Source: Auanema rhodensis
Taxonomy: Eukaryota; Nematoda; Chromadorea; Rhabditida; Rhabditidae
Assembly (NCBI GenBank): GCA_964057225.1
Contig: OZ059898.1
Location: 14,781,267-14,845,266, forward strand
Direction: 5' to 3'
DNA: 64,000 nt
Below the pieces are notes generated by a model. The model saw only the letters and a list, made by a program, of their open reading frames with translations, ran no database searches and was not told where the DNA came from. The translations under genes were made by a program, and so were the position numbers. This document shows, one piece after another, positions 31,929 to 45,815 of the stretch. Each line of letters opens with the position of its first letter. Positions within the stretch are counted from its first letter, which is position 1.

Positions 31929-34900
31929 CACGTTAACTGTTCTTATGATACTACTTCTTCTATCATTTACCTCGAGGAAGTGAGTAAGCAAGAAGGGAAG
32001 TAACAATGATGAATTGGTCCCGTATTAACTTCTAACAAAAAGATTAAATGCAGAAAAGAGATTTAGAAGAGAGCTGAATTCAAAATATGGAAATTCAGAA
32101 GAGAAGATGCCAAAAGATGGCTTCCCATGCCGGGAATCGAACCCGGGCCGCGTGGGTGAAAACCACGAATCCTAACCACTAGACCACATGGGACACGTTA
32201 ACTGTTCTTATGATACTACTTCTTCTATCATTTACCTCGAGGAAGTGAGTAAGCAACAAGGGAAGTAACAACGATGAATCGGCCCCGTATTAACTTCTAA
32301 CAAAACGGTTAAAAGCAGAAAAGAGATTTAGAAGAGAGCTGAATTCAAAATATGAAAATTCAAAAGAGAAGATGCCAAAAGATGGCTTCCCATGCCGGGA
32401 ATCGAACCCGGGCCGCGTGGGTGAAAACCACGAATCCTAACCACTAGACCACATGGGACACGTTAACTGTTCTTATGATACTACTTCTTCTATCATTTAC
32501 CTCGAGGAAGTGAGTAAGCAACAAGGGAAGTAACAACGATGAATCGGCCCCGTATTAACTTCTAACAAAAAGATTAAATGCAGAAAAGAGATTTAGAAGA
32601 GAGCTGAATTCAAAATATGGAAATTCAGAAGAGAAGATGCCAAAAGATGGCTTCCCATGCCGGGAATCGAACCCGGGCCGCGTGGGTGAAAACCACGAAT
32701 CCTAACCACTAGACCACATGGGACACGTTAACTGTTCTTATGATACTACTTCTTCTATCATTTACCTCGAGGAAGTGAGTAAGCAACAAGGGAAGTAACA
32801 ACGATGAATCGGCCCCGTATTAACTTCTAACAAAAAGATTAAATGCAGAAAAGAGATTTAGAAGAGAGCTGAATTCAAAATATGGAAATTCAGAAGAGAA
32901 GATGCCAAAAGATGGCTTCCCATGCCTGGAATCGAACCCGGGCCGCGTGGGTGAAAACCACGAATCCTAACCACTAGACCACATGGGACACGTTTACTGT
33001 TCTTATGATACTACTTCTTCTATCATTTATCTCGAGGAAGTGAGTAAGCAACAAGGGAAGTAACAACGATGAATCGGCCCCGTATTATCTTCTAACAAAA
33101 CGATTAAATGCAGAAAAGAGATTTAGAAGAGAGCTGAATTCAAAATATGGAAATTCAGAAGAGAAGATGCCAAAAGATGGCTTCCCATGCCGGGAATCGA
33201 ACCCGGGCCGCGTGGGTGAAAACCACGAATCCTAACCACTAGACCACATGGGACACGTTTACTGTTCTTATGATACTACTTCTTCTATCATTTATCTCGA
33301 GGAAGTGAGTAAGCAACAAGGGAAGTAACAACGATGAATCGGCCCCGTATTATCTTCTAACAAAACGATTAAATGCAGAAAAGAGATTTAGAAGAGAGCT
33401 GAATTCAAAATATGGAAATTCAGAAGAGAAGATGCCAAAAGATGGCTTCCCATGCCGGGAATCGAACCCGGGCCGCGTGGGTGAAAACCACGAATCCTAA
33501 CCACTAGACCACATGGGACACGTTAACTGTTCTTATGATACTACTTCTTCTATCATTTACCTCGAGGAAGTGAGTAAGCAAGAAGGGAAGTAACAATGAT
33601 GAATTGGTCCCGTATTAACTTCTAACAAAACGATTAAATGCAGAAAAGAGATTTAGAAGAGAGCTGAATTCAAAATATGGAAATTCAGAAGAGAAGATGC
33701 CAAAAGATGGCTTCCCATGCCGGGAATCGAACCCGGGCCGCGTGGGTGAAAACCACGAATCCTAACCACTAGACCACATGGGACACGTTAACTGTTCTTA
33801 TGATACTACTTCTTCTATCATTTACCTCGAGGAAGTGAGTAAGCAAGAAGGGAAGTAACAATGATGAATTGGTCCCGTATTAACTTCTAACAAAAAGATA
33901 AAATGCAGAAAAGAGATTTAGAAGAGAGCTGAATTCAAAATATGGAAATTCAGAAGAGAAGATGCCAAAAGATGGCTTCCCATGCCGGGAATCGAACCCG
34001 GGCCGCGTGGGTGAAAACCACGAATCCTAACCACTAGACCACATGGGACACGTTAACTGTTCTTATGATACTACTTCTTCTATCATTTACCTCGAGGAAG
34101 TGAGTAAGCAACAAGGGAAGTAACAACGATGAATCGGCCCCGTATTAACTTCTAACAAAAAGATTAAATGCAGAAAAGAGATTTAGAAGAGAGCTGAATT
34201 CAAAATATGGAAATTCAGAAGAGAAGATGCCAAAAGATGGCTTCCCATGCCGGGAATCGAACCCGGGCCGCGTGGGTGAAAACCACGAATCCTAACCACT
34301 AGACCACATGGGACACGTTAACTGTTCTTATGATACTACTTCTTCTATCATTTACCTCGAGGAAGTGAGTAAGCAACAAGGGAAGTAACAACGATGAATC
34401 GGCCCCGTATTAACTTCTAACAAAAAGATTAAATGCAGAAAAGAGATTTAGAAGAGAGCTGAATTCAAAACATGGAAATTCAGAAGAGAAGATGCCAAAA
34501 GATGGCTTCCCATGCCGGGAATCGAACCCGGGCCGCGTGGGTGAAAACCACGAATCCTAACCACTAGACCACATGGGACACGTTTACTGTTCTTATGATA
34601 CTACTTCTTCTATCATTTATCTCGAGGAAGTGAGTAAGCAACAAGGGAAGTAACAACGATGAATCGGCCCCGTATTATCTTCTAACAAAACGATTAAATG
34701 CAGAAAAGAGATTTAGAAGAGAGCTGAATTCAAAATATGGAAATTCAGAAGAGAAGATGCCAAAAGATGGCTTCCCATGCCGGGAATCGAACCCGGGCCG
34801 CGTGGGTGAAAACCACGAATCCTAACCACTAGACCACATGGGACACGTTAACTGTTCTTATGATACTACTTCTTCTATCATTTACCTCGAGGAAGTGAGT

Positions 34901-36434
34901 AAGCAAGAAGGGAAGTAACAATGATGAATTGGTCCCGTATTAACTTCTAACAAAACGATTAAATGCAGAAAAGAGATTTAGAAGAGAGCTGAATTCAAAA
35001 TATGGAAATTCAGAAGAGAAGATGCCAAAAGATGGCTTCCCATGCCGGGAATCGAACCCGGGCCGCGTGGGTGAAAACCACGAATCCTAACCACTAGACC
35101 ACATGGGACACGTTAACTGTTCTTATGATACTACTTCTTCTATCATTTACCTCGAGGAAGTGAGTAAGCAAGAAGGGAAGTAACAATGATGAATTGGTCC
35201 CGTATTAACTTCTAACAAAACGATTAAATGCAGAAAAGAGATTTAGAAGAGAGCTGAATTCAAAATATGGAAATTCAGAAGAGAAGATGCCAAAAGATGG
35301 CTTCCCATGCCGGGAATCGAACCCGGGCCGCGTGGGTGAAAACCACGAATCCTAACCACTAGACCACATGGGACACGTTAACTGTTCTTATGATACTACT
35401 TCTTCTATCATTTACCTCGAGGAAGTGAGTAAGCAACAAGGGAAGTAACAATGATGAATTGGTCCCGTATTAACTTCTGACAAAAAGATTAAATGCAGAA
35501 AAGAGATTTAGAAGAGAGCTGAATTCAAAATATGGAAATTCAGAAGAGAAGATGCCAAAAGATGGCTTCCCATGCCGGGAATCGAACCCGGGCCGCGTGG
35601 GTGAAAACCACGAATCCTAACCACTAGACCACATGGGACACGTTAACTGTTCTTATGATACTACTTCTTCTATCATTTACCTCGAGGAAGTGAGTAAGCA
35701 ACAAGGGAAGTAACAATGATGAATTGGTCCCGTATTAACTTCTAACAAAACGATTAAATGCAGAGAAGAGATTTAGAAGAGAGCTGAATTCAAAATATGG
35801 AAATTCAGAAGAGAAGATGCCAAAAGATGGCTTCCCATGCCGGGAATCGAACCCGGGCCGCGTGGGTGAAAACCACGAATCCTAACCACTAGACCACATG
35901 GGACACGTTAACTGTTCTTATGATACTACTTCTTCTATCATTTACCTCGAGGAAGTGAGTAAGCAAGAAGGGAAGTAACAATGATGAATTGGTCCCGTAT
36001 TAACTTCTAACAAAACGATTAAATGCAGAAAAGAGATTTAGAAGAGAGCTGAATTCAAAATATGGAAATTCAGAAGAGAAGATGCCAAAAGATGGCTTCC
36101 CATGCCGGGAATCGAACCCGGGCCGCGTGGGTGAAAACCACGAATCCTAACCACTAGACCACATGGGACACGTTAACTGTTCTTATGATACTACTTCTTC
36201 TATCATTTACCTCGAGGAAGTGAGTAAGCAACAAGGGAAGTAACAATGATGAATTGGTCCCGTATTAACTTCTGACAAAAAGATTAAATGCAGAAAAGAG
36301 ATTTAGAAGAGAGCTGAATTCAAAATATGGAAATTCAGAAGAGAAGATGCCAAAAGATGGCTTCCCATGCCGGGAATCGAACCCGGGCCGCGTGGGTGAA
36401 AACCACGAATCCTAACCACTAGACCACATGGGAC

Positions 36435-39400
36435 ACGTTAACTGCTCTTATGATACTACTTCTTCTATCATTTACCTCGAGGAAGTGAGTAAGCAACAAG
36501 GGAAGTAACAATGATGAATTGGTCCCGTATTAACTTCTGACAAAAAGATTAAATGCAGAAAAGAGATTTAGAAGAGAGCTGAATTCAAAATATGGAAATT
36601 CAGAAGAGAAGATGCCAAAAGATGGCTTCCCATGCCGGGAATCGAACCCGGGCCGCGTGGGTGAAAACCACGAATCCTAACCACTAGACCACATGGGACA
36701 CGTTAACTGCTCTTATGATACTACTTCTTCTATCATTTACCTCGAGGAAGTGAGTAAGCAACAAGGGAAGTAACAACGATGAATCGGCCCCGTATTAACT
36801 TCTAACAAAAAGATTAAACGCAGAAAAGAGATTTAGAAGAGAGCTGAATTCAAAATATGGAAATTCAGAAGAGAAGATGCCAAAAGATGGCTTCCCATGC
36901 CGGGAATCGAACCCGGGCCGCGTGGGTGAAAACCACGAATCCTAACCACTAGACCACATGGGACACGTTAACTGTTCTTATGATACTACTTCTTCTATCA
37001 TTTACCTCGAGGAAGTGAGTAAGCAACAAGGGAAGTAACAACGATGAATCGGCCCCGTATTAACTTCTAACAAAAAGATTAAATGCAGAAAAGAGATTTA
37101 GAAGAGAGCTGAATTCAAAATATGAAAATTCAAAAGAGAAGATGCCAAAAGATGGCTTCCCATGCCGGGAATCGAACCCGGGCTGCGTGGGTGAAAACCA
37201 CGAATCCTAACCACTAGACCACATGGGACACGTTAACTGTTCTTAGGATACTACTTCTTCTATCATTTACCTCGAGGAAGTGAGTAAGCAACAAGGGAAG
37301 TAACAACGATGAATCGGCCCCGTATTAACTTCTAACAAAACGGTTAAAAGCAGAAAAGAGATTTAGAAGAGAGCTGAATTCAAAATATGGAAATTCAGAA
37401 GAGAAGATGCCAAAAGATGGCTTCCCATGCCGGGAATCGAACCCGGGCCGCGTGGGTGAAAACCACGAATCCTAACCACTAGACCACATGGGACACGTTA
37501 ACTGCTCTTATGATACTACTTCTTCTATCATTTACCTCGAGGAAGTGAGTAAGCAACAAGGGAAGTAACAACGATGAATCGGCCCCGTATTAACTTCTAA
37601 CAAAAAGATTAAACGCAGAAAAGAGATTTAGAAGAGAGCTGAATTCAAAATATGGAAATTCAGAAGAGAAGATGCCAAAAGATGGCTTCCCATGCCGGGA
37701 ATCGAACCCGGGCCGCGTGGGTGAAAACCACGAATCCTAACCACTAGACCACATGGGACACGTTAACTGTTCTTAGGATACTACTTCTTCTATCATTTAC
37801 CTCGAGGAAGTGAGTAAGCAACAAGGGAAGTAACAACGATGAATCGGCCCCGTATTAACTTCTAACAAAAAGATTAAACGCAGAAAAGAGATTTAGAAGA
37901 GAGCTGAATTCAAAATATGGAAATTCAGAAGAGAAGATGCCAAAAGATGGCTTCCCATGCCGGGAATCGAACCCGGGCCGCGTGGGTGAAAACCACGAAT
38001 CCTAACCACTAGACCACATGGGACACGTTAACTGTTCTTATGATACTACTTCTTCTATCATTTACCTCGAGGAAGTGAGTAAGCAACAAGGGAAGTAACA
38101 ACGATGAATCGGCCCCGTATTAACTTCTAACAAAAAGATTAAATGCAGAAAAGAGATTTAGAAGAGAGCTGAATTCAAAATATGAAAATTCAAAAGAGAA
38201 GATGCCAAAAGATGGCTTCCCATGCCGGGAATCGAACCCGGGCCGCGTGGGTGAAAACCACGAATCCTAACCACTAGACCACATGGGACACGTTAACTGT
38301 TCTTAGGATACTACTTCTTCTATCATTTACCTCGAGGAAGTGAGTAAGCAACAAGGGAAGTAACAACGATGAATCGGCCCCGTATTAACTTCTAACAAAA
38401 CAGTTAAAAGCAGAAAAGAGATTTAGAAGAGAGCTGAATTCAAAATATGAAAATTCAAAAGAGAAGATGCCAAAAGATGGCTTCCCATGCCGGGAATCGA
38501 ACCCGGGCCGCGTGGGTGAAAACCACGAATCCTAACCACTAGACCACATGGGACACGTTAACTGCTCTTATGATACTACTTCTTCTATCATTTACCTCGA
38601 GGAAGTGAGTAAGCAACAAGGGAAGTAACAACGATGAATCGGCCCCGTATTAACTTCTAACAAAAAGATTAAATGCAGAAAAGAGATTTAGAAGAGAGCT
38701 GAATTCATAATATGGAAATTCAGAAGAGAAGATGCCAAAAGATGGCTTCCCATGCCGGGAATCGAACCCGGGCCGCGTGGGTGAAAACCACGAATCCTAA
38801 CCACTAGACCACATGGGACACGTTAACTGTTCTTATGATACTACTTCTTCTATCATTTACCTCGAGGAAGTGAGTAAGCAACAAGGGAAGTAACAATGAT
38901 GAATTGGTCCCGTATTAACTTCTAACAAAACGATTAAATGCAGAAAAGAGATTTAGAAGAGAGCTGAATTCAAAATATGGAAATTCAGAAGAGAAGATGC
39001 CAAAAGATGGCTTCCCATGCCGGGAATCGAACCCGGGCCGCGTGGGTGAAAACCACGAATCCTAACCACTAGACCACATGGGACACGTTAACTGTTCTTA
39101 TGATACTACTTCTTCTATCATTTACCTCGAGGAAGTGAGTAAGCAACAAGGGAAGTAACAATGATGAATTGGTCCCGTATTAACTTCTGACAAAAAGATT
39201 AAATGCAGAAAAGAGATTTAGAAGAGAGCTGAATTCAAAATATGGAAATTCAGAAGAGAAGATGCCAAAAGATGGCTTCCCATGCCGGGAATCGAACCCG
39301 GGCCGCGTGGGTGAAAACCACGAATCCTAACCACTAGACCACATGGGACACGTTAACTGCTCTTATGATACTACTTCTTCTATCATTTACCTCGAGGAAG

Positions 39401-42400
39401 TGAGTAAGCAACAAGGGAAGTAACAATGATGAATTGGTCCCGTATTAACTTCTGACAAAAAGATTAAATGCAGAAAAGAGATTTAGAAGAGAGCTGAATT
39501 CAAAATATGGAAATTCAGAAGAGAAGATGCCAAAAGATGGCTTCCCATGCCGGGAATCGAACCCGGGCCGCGTGGGTGAAAACCACGAATCCTAACCACT
39601 AGACCACATGGGACACGTTAACTGCTCTTATGATACTACTTCTTCTATCATTTACCTCGAGGAAGTGAGTAAGCAACAAGGGAAGTAACAACGATGAATC
39701 GGCCCCGTATTAACTTCTAACAAAAAGATTAAACGCAGAAAAGAGATTTAGAAGAGAGCTGAATTCAAAATATGGAAATTCAGAAGAGAAGATGCCAAAA
39801 GATGGCTTCCCATGCCGGGAATCGAACCCGGGCCGCGTGGGTGAAAACCACGAATCCTAACCACTAGACCACATGGGACACGTTAACTGTTCTTATGATA
39901 CTACTTCTTCTATCATTTACCTCGAGGAAGTGAGTAAGCAACAAGGGAAGTAACAACGATGAATCGGCCCCGTATTAACTTCTAACAAAAAGATTAAATG
40001 CAGAAAAGAGATTTAGAAGAGAGCTGAATTCAAAATATGAAAATTCAAAAGAGAAGATGCCAAAAGATGGCTTCCCATGCCGGGAATCGAACCCGGGCCG
40101 CGTGGGTGAAAACCACGAATCCTAACCACTAGACCACATGGGACACGTTAACTGTTCTTAGGATACTACTTCTTCTATCATTTACCTCGAGGAAGTGAGT
40201 AAGCAACAAGGGAAGTAACAACGATGAATCGGCCCCGTATTAACTTCTAACAAAACGGTTAAAAGCAGAAAAGAGATTTAGAAGAGAGCTGAATTCAAAA
40301 TATGGAAATTCAGAAGAGAAGATGCCAAAAGATGGCTTCCCATGCCGGGAATCGAACCCGGGCCGCGTGGGTGAAAACCACGAATCCTAACCACTAGACC
40401 ACATGGGACACGTTAACTGCTCTTATGATACTACTTCTTCTATCATTTACCTCGAGGAAGTGAGTAAGCAACAAGGGAAGTAACAACGATGAATCGGCCC
40501 CGTATTAACTTCTAACAAAAAGATTAAACGCAGAAAAGAGATTTAGAAGAGAGCTGAATTCAAAATATGGAAATTCAGAAGAGAAGATGCCAAAAGATGG
40601 CTTCCCATGCCGGGAATCGAACCCGGGCCGCGTGGGTGAAAACCACGAATCCTAACCACTAGACCACATGGGACACGTTAACTGTTCTTATGATACTACT
40701 TCTTCTATCATTTACCTCGAGGAAGTGAGTAAGCAACAAGGGAAGTAACAACGATGAATCGGCCCCGTATTAACTTCTAACAAAAAGATTAAATGCAGAA
40801 AAGAGATTTAGAAGAGAGCTGAATTCAAAATATGAAAATTCAAAAGAGAAGATGCCAAAAGATGGCTTCCCATGCCGGGAATCGAACCCGGGCCGCGTGG
40901 GTGAAAACCACGAATCCTAACCACTAGACCACATGGGACACGTTAACTGTTCTTAGGATACTACTTCTTCTATCATTTACCTCGAGGAAGTGAGTAAGCA
41001 ACAAGGGAAGTAACAACGATGAATCGGCCCCGTATTAACTTCTAACAAAACAGTTAAAAGCAGAAAAGAGATTTAGAAGAGAGCTGAATTCAAAATATGA
41101 AAATTCAAAAGAGAAGATGCCAAAAGATGGCTTCCCATGCCGGGAATCGAACCCGGGCCGCGTGGGTGAAAACCACGAATCCTAACCACTAGACCACATG
41201 GGACACGTTAACTGCTCTTATGATACTACTTCTTCTATCATTTACCTCGAGGAAGTGAGTAAGCAACAAGGGAAGTAACAACGATGAATCGGCCCCGTAT
41301 TAACTTCTAACAAAAAGATTAAATGCAGAAAAGAGATTTAGAAGAGAGCTGAATTCATAATATGGAAATTCAGAAGAGAAGATGCCAAAAGATGGCTTCC
41401 CATGCCGGGAATCGAACCCGGGCCGCGTGGGTGAAAACCACGAATCCTAACCACTAGACCACATGGGACACGTTAACTGTTCTTATGATACTACTTCTTC
41501 TATCATTTACCTCGAGGAAGTGAGTAAGCAACAAGGGAAGTAACAACGATGAATCGGCCCCGTATTAACTTCTAACAAAAAGATTAAATGCAGAAAAGAG
41601 ATTTAGAAGAGAGCTGAATTCAAATAATGAAAATTCAAAAGAGAAGATGCCAAAAGATGGCTTCCCATGCCGGGAATCGAACCCGGGCCGCGTGGGTGAA
41701 AACCACGAATCCTAACCACTAGACCACATGGGACACGTTAACTGTTCTTATGATACTACTTCTTCTATAATTTACCTCGAGGAAGTGAGTAAGCAACAAG
41801 GGAAGTAACAACGATGAATCGGCCCCGTATTAACTTCTAACAAAACGGTTAAAAGCAGAAAAGAGATTTAGAAGAGAGCTGAATTCAAAATATGAAAATT
41901 CAAAAGAGAAGATGCCAAAAGATGGCTTCCCATGCCGGGAATCGAACCCGGGCCGCGTGGGTGAAAACCACGAATCCTAACCACTAGACCACATGGGACA
42001 CGTTAACTGTTCTTATGATACTACTTCTTCTATCATTTACCTCGAGGAAGTGAGTAAGCAACAAGGGAAGTAACAACGATGAATCGGCCCCGTATTAACT
42101 TCTAACAAAAAGATTAAATGCAGAAAAGAGATTTAGAAGAGAGCTGAATTCAAAATATGAAAATTCAAAAGAGAAGATGCCAAAAGATGGCTTCCCATGC
42201 CGGGAATCGAACCCGGGCCGCGTGGGTGAAAACCACGAATCCTAACCACTAGACCACATGGGACACGTTAACTGTTCTTAGGATACTACTTCTTCTATCA
42301 TTTACCTCGAGGAAGTGAGTAAGCAACAAGGGAAGTAACAACGATGAATCGGCCCCGTATTAACTTCTAACAAAACAGTTAAAAGCAGAAAAGAGATTTA

Positions 42401-43330
42401 GAAGAGAGCTGAATTCAAAATATGAAAATTCAAAAGAGAAGATGCCAAAAGATGGCTTCCCATGCCGGGAATCGAACCCGGGCCGCGTGGGTGAAAACCA
42501 CGAATCCTAACCACTAGACCACATGGGACACGTTAACTGCTCTTATGATACTACTTCTTCTATCATTTACCTCGAGGAAGTGAGTAAGCAACAAGGGAAG
42601 TAACAACGATGAATCGGCCCCGTATTAACTTCTAACAAAAAGATTAAATGCAGAAAAGAGATTTAGAAGAGAGCTGAATTCATAATATGGAAATTCAGAA
42701 GAGAAGATGCCAAAAGATGGCTTCCCATGCCGGGAATCGAACCCGGGCCGCGTGGGTGAAAACCACGAATCCTAACCACTAGACCACATGGGACACGTTA
42801 ACTGTTCTTATGATACTACTTCTTCTATCATTTACCTCGAGGAAGTGAGTAAGCAACAAGGGAAGTAACAACGATGAATCGGCCCCGTATTAACTTCTAA
42901 CAAAAAGATTAAATGCAGAAAAGAGATTTAGAAGAGAGCTGAATTCAAATAATGAAAATTCAAAAGAGAAGATGCCAAAAGATGGCTTCCCATGCCGGGA
43001 ATCGAACCCGGGCCGCGTGGGTGAAAACCACGAATCCTAACCACTAGACCACATGGGACACGTTAACTGTTCTTATGATACTACTTCTTCTATAATTTAC
43101 CTCGAGGAAGTGAGTAAGCAACAAGGGAAGTAACAACGATGAATCGGCCCCGTATTAACTTCTAACAAAACGGTTAAAAGCAGAAAAGAGATTTAGAAGA
43201 GAGCTGAATTCAAAATATGAAAATTCAAAAGAGAAGATGCCAAAAGATGGCTTCCCATGCCGGGAATCGAACCCGGGCCGCGTGGGTGAAAACCACGAAT
43301 CCTAACCACTAGACCACATGGGACACGTTA
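36435..43330 (-). repeat. Higher-order repeat domain within the tRNA array
   Basis: Monomer subtypes, recognised by GCTCTTATG, TTCTTAGGA, AAACAGTT, CATAATATGG, CAAATAATG and TCTATAATTT variants, recur in the same order. A block of about eleven monomers starting near 36435 recurs near 39355. A block of five monomers (1,325 bp) recurs at about 41210 and 42535. This is the pattern left by unequal exchange of multi-monomer segments. Confidence 0.8.
37157..37228 (-). tRNA. tRNA-Glu(UUC), variable-region variant
   Basis: A single G-to-A change in the variable region, with no paired position affected. Seen in this copy only. Confidence 0.9.
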
Positions 43331-43516
43331 ACTGCTCTTATGATACTACTTCTTCTATCATTTACCTCGAGGAAGTGAGTAAGCAACAAGGGAAGTAACA
43401 ACGATGAATCGGCCCCGTATTAACTTCTAACAAAAAGATTAAATGCAGAAAAGAGATTTAGAAGAGAGCTGAATTCAAAATATGGAAATTCAGAAGAGAA
43501 GATGCCAAAAGATGGC

Positions 43517-43539
43517 TTCCCATGCCGGGAATCGAACCC
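43517..43539 (-). pseudogene. tRNA-Glu gene split by MULE (3' part)
   Basis: The 3' acceptor strand and T arm of a tRNA body; the other 49 nt are at 46173..46221. The break falls in the B box, and the 9-bp target duplication ATCGAACCC is itself B-box sequence. Confidence 0.93.
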
Positions 43540-43563
43540 GGGTCTGAGACGTTTCGTCGTCTC
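43540..43563 (+). repeat. MULE terminal inverted repeat, left
   Basis: GGGT, four unmatched bases, then GACGTTTCGTCGTCTC, which pairs perfectly with the right end. The core itself contains GACG...CGTC inverted motifs. Confidence 0.85.
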
Positions 43564-43787
43564 CTATTTTTACAACCTCTCCCAAGCAAGCCTAACGGTC
43601 GTAAATTATACCACACGTGTTGTACTCTCAGTTTTTGGTCGTTTAGACTTCTAAAAATTACCCAAAAACTTAAACAGTTCATAAAAAATCAAGGTTTCTA
43701 ATCTAAACGGCAAGGAGGTTTTTGTGTTAGAAAAAAAAGATATGGTTCAAAAAATTTATTAGAGTTTAGTTTTTCGAGTTAAATGAT

Positions 43788-45815
43788 TCAAAAATAAGAT
43801 TTTCTGGTGTTAAACTTCGCCATCTCCTCGACATATGCTATTATTTCTTCTTGATTAGGCAGTCGGTTATTGGAGATGCTCCTAAAGTTTTCAAACTGAA
43901 CCTCAATCCGTTGTTGCCTCTCAATTACGTTTTTTCTTTTTTTCCTGGCAGGCTCAACATTCGATGACAAAGCGATCAGGACATGATTAGCCATCAAATT
44001 TTCACCATGAAAAAAAGTAATTAATTCAGAAAGAGGAGGATGAGAGCAAGATAAAATAGTCTTCATTTTACGGTGAAAAGATTCAACATTATTAGATGTA
44101 CGAAACTGTTTTATGTCCCATTTGCTCCAATAATGTCGCAAAGGTCCTTCAATCCATGTTTCATTCACATAACTGATCATTTGAAGACAAGAAGAATATG
44201 ATGGATGATCAGAAGAAACGGGAGAATTGAGTAACCCGGACCGTGAGATAAGATCAGTTTGAAGGAAGAGCAAGCCCAGCAGCCGACCATGCCATTGTTT
44301 GATTTCAATGGATTGTTTCTCTGCTTGTGTCAAACCCAGTTGAAGAAACCGTCTGTTCAAGCTCTGAGCATAATGAAATGCACATCCTTGAACAGAATTA
44401 AAAATAGTTTCAGCTTCCCTTATTACAGCGATCTCAAAATCACAGATAAAAATAAGGTTTTCAACTATGCAACCAACGTTGGAGAGAGCTAGTGCAATAT
44501 GTTGAAGAAGCCTTCTATAAGTGAACCTACTCTTATTTTTCAAAATGGAATAGAAAAGAGGTACAGTTGTTCCATTTCTGCAACCGCCCATGATGGTATA
44601 TGTTTGTTCCATATCCAAAGGCTGGTATTTGAAACAACCGTCCCCAAGCAAATGAGTTAAACCATTCTGAACAGCTAGTTCCAAACAAAATGTATCAAAA
44701 TACAAATGAAACTCGCTGTCATGAAAATGCAAGAACGTACGACCATTGATAGTTTTAGACAAAGACAGAGGAACATTGGTCATGGATGTTCTTAAGTCTT
44801 TACGAGAACTTAAAGCCCTTGTAATAGCTCTACGTCTACTATCATAGCCACCATGAAACCAAGCAGAGGAAACTTCTTGCTTTTCATGCTCTTCTAACTC
44901 AGATTCATGAAATATTTTTTTTATTTCATTGACAAATAACGAATAAGCTTTCATCTCAAAACATGAGTCTGAACTTTTGATATTCTGAGTTAGAGAGTAT
45001 GTGATATTTTTGCATTTGTTAATAGAAAACAAAAATGGATCACAATGATGGTTTTGAGCAACAGGATTTTCGAGAAATACATTATTTTCTACTTTGATAG
45101 AAGTGTATTTACCCAAATGTTTACAACCCGTGCAACGATAAATAGAATAAGTTTTTTGAGAACTTTTACTACTGAATTGGTAGCGATACAGCAAGTTTTC
45201 AAATTTATATTCTAAACAGGGGTGTACACCCTGCTTAGAAGGCGCAATGAGAGCGGCGTATGAGTTAGGATTTGCAGATTGCGAAGAAAATGAAGAAGAA
45301 GGAGAGGGAACAGAAGAAGAAGGAGAGGGAACAGAAGAAGAAGGAGAGAGAACAGGTAAAGAAGGAGAGGAAACAGAAGGAGGAGAAGAAGAAAGAGAAG
45401 ATGACAGTGAAGAATGAACGGCAGAAGAAGAAGAAGAAGAAGGCTGAATAGAAAGATGTGAAGTAGAAGAAGAGAACAGTGGAGCGCTGTTGACAGTAGG
45501 AACAGTAACTGTAGCAACAGATTCAACTGAAGAAGATGCCGCAGATGAATTTGCTAGAGAAAGAGCAGAAGCAAAATTAACATTTTGCTGCCTCAATGGA
45601 GGGATATTGAAAGATGGAAGAGTGAAATTCAAAAATGAGAGTGAAGTTACATCATTTGAATAAACTTCAAGATTCTGAGTATTTACCGAAGAATTATTAA
45701 AAAAGATAGTTATGTTCTCCGAAGGAACATTATCAAAAGGCTGAGAAACAAGAACAAATTTACCCTGAGCGTTAATCATCAGAGAAAATGGACAGAAAGT
45801 AGAAGGAAAAATCAT
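43788..45815 (-). CDS. MULE transposase
   Basis: A 675-aa enzyme expected to cut and join transposon ends in the nucleus. Residues 90-180 are a Ser/Pro low-complexity region. Residues 226-258 hold C228, C231 and H256/H257/C258, a FLYWCH/WRKY-GCM1-like zinc-finger arrangement expected to bind DNA. The MULE domain follows with GDGCF (D392), ICDFE (D459), the family CxFH motif at 478-481, and NNVESFH (E578), giving a D-D-E set. The frame is complete from the first Met; a second Met at residue 13 is an alternative start. The 322 bases between the start codon and the right inverted repeat presumably hold the promoter. Confidence 0.9.
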   Translation of the reverse strand: MIFPSTFCPFSLMINAQGKFVLVSQPFDNVPSENITIFFNNSSVNTQNLEVYSNDVTSLSFLNFTLPSFNIPPLRQQNVNFASALSLANSSAASSSVESVATVTVPTVNSAPLFSSSTSHLSIQPSSSSSSAVHSSLSSSLSSSPPSVSSPSLPVLSPSSSVPSPSSSVPSPSSSFSSQSANPNSYAALIAPSKQGVHPCLEYKFENLLYRYQFSSKSSQKTYSIYRCTGCKHLGKYTSIKVENNVFLENPVAQNHHCDPFLFSINKCKNITYSLTQNIKSSDSCFEMKAYSLFVNEIKKIFHESELEEHEKQEVSSAWFHGGYDSRRRAITRALSSRKDLRTSMTNVPLSLSKTINGRTFLHFHDSEFHLYFDTFCLELAVQNGLTHLLGDGCFKYQPLDMEQTYTIMGGCRNGTTVPLFYSILKNKSRFTYRRLLQHIALALSNVGCIVENLIFICDFEIAVIREAETIFNSVQGCAFHYAQSLNRRFLQLGLTQAEKQSIEIKQWHGRLLGLLFLQTDLISRSGLLNSPVSSDHPSYSSCLQMISYVNETWIEGPLRHYWSKWDIKQFRTSNNVESFHRKMKTILSCSHPPLSELITFFHGENLMANHVLIALSSNVEPARKKRKNVIERQQRIEVQFENFRSISNNRLPNQEEIIAYVEEMAKFNTRKSYF

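Larger units (their letters stand above)
23757..43539 (-). repeat. Tandem tRNA-Glu(UUC) array, segment 4 (largest)
   Basis: Seventy-four uninterrupted tRNA bodies begin at 23808 and 24073; at 24371 then every 265 bp to 28876; at 29174 then every 265 bp to 31294; at 31592 then every 265 bp to 43252. The copy at 43517 is broken by a MULE. The 298-bp steps into 24371, 29174 and 31592 come from a 33-bp local duplication before the tRNA. Shared variants reveal higher-order blocks: 24371 and 29174 onward (both with GAGACCTGAATTC); 29969-31294 and 32122-33447 (2,153 bp apart); 36.4-38.7 kb and 39.4-41.4 kb; and five-monomer blocks near 41.4 and 42.7 kb. Confidence 0.97.

Noticed and set aside
45212-45526. 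104-aa Leu-rich minus-strand frame in the MULE
   Set aside because: An alternative-frame reading of the Ser/Pro-rich low-complexity tract of the transposase.
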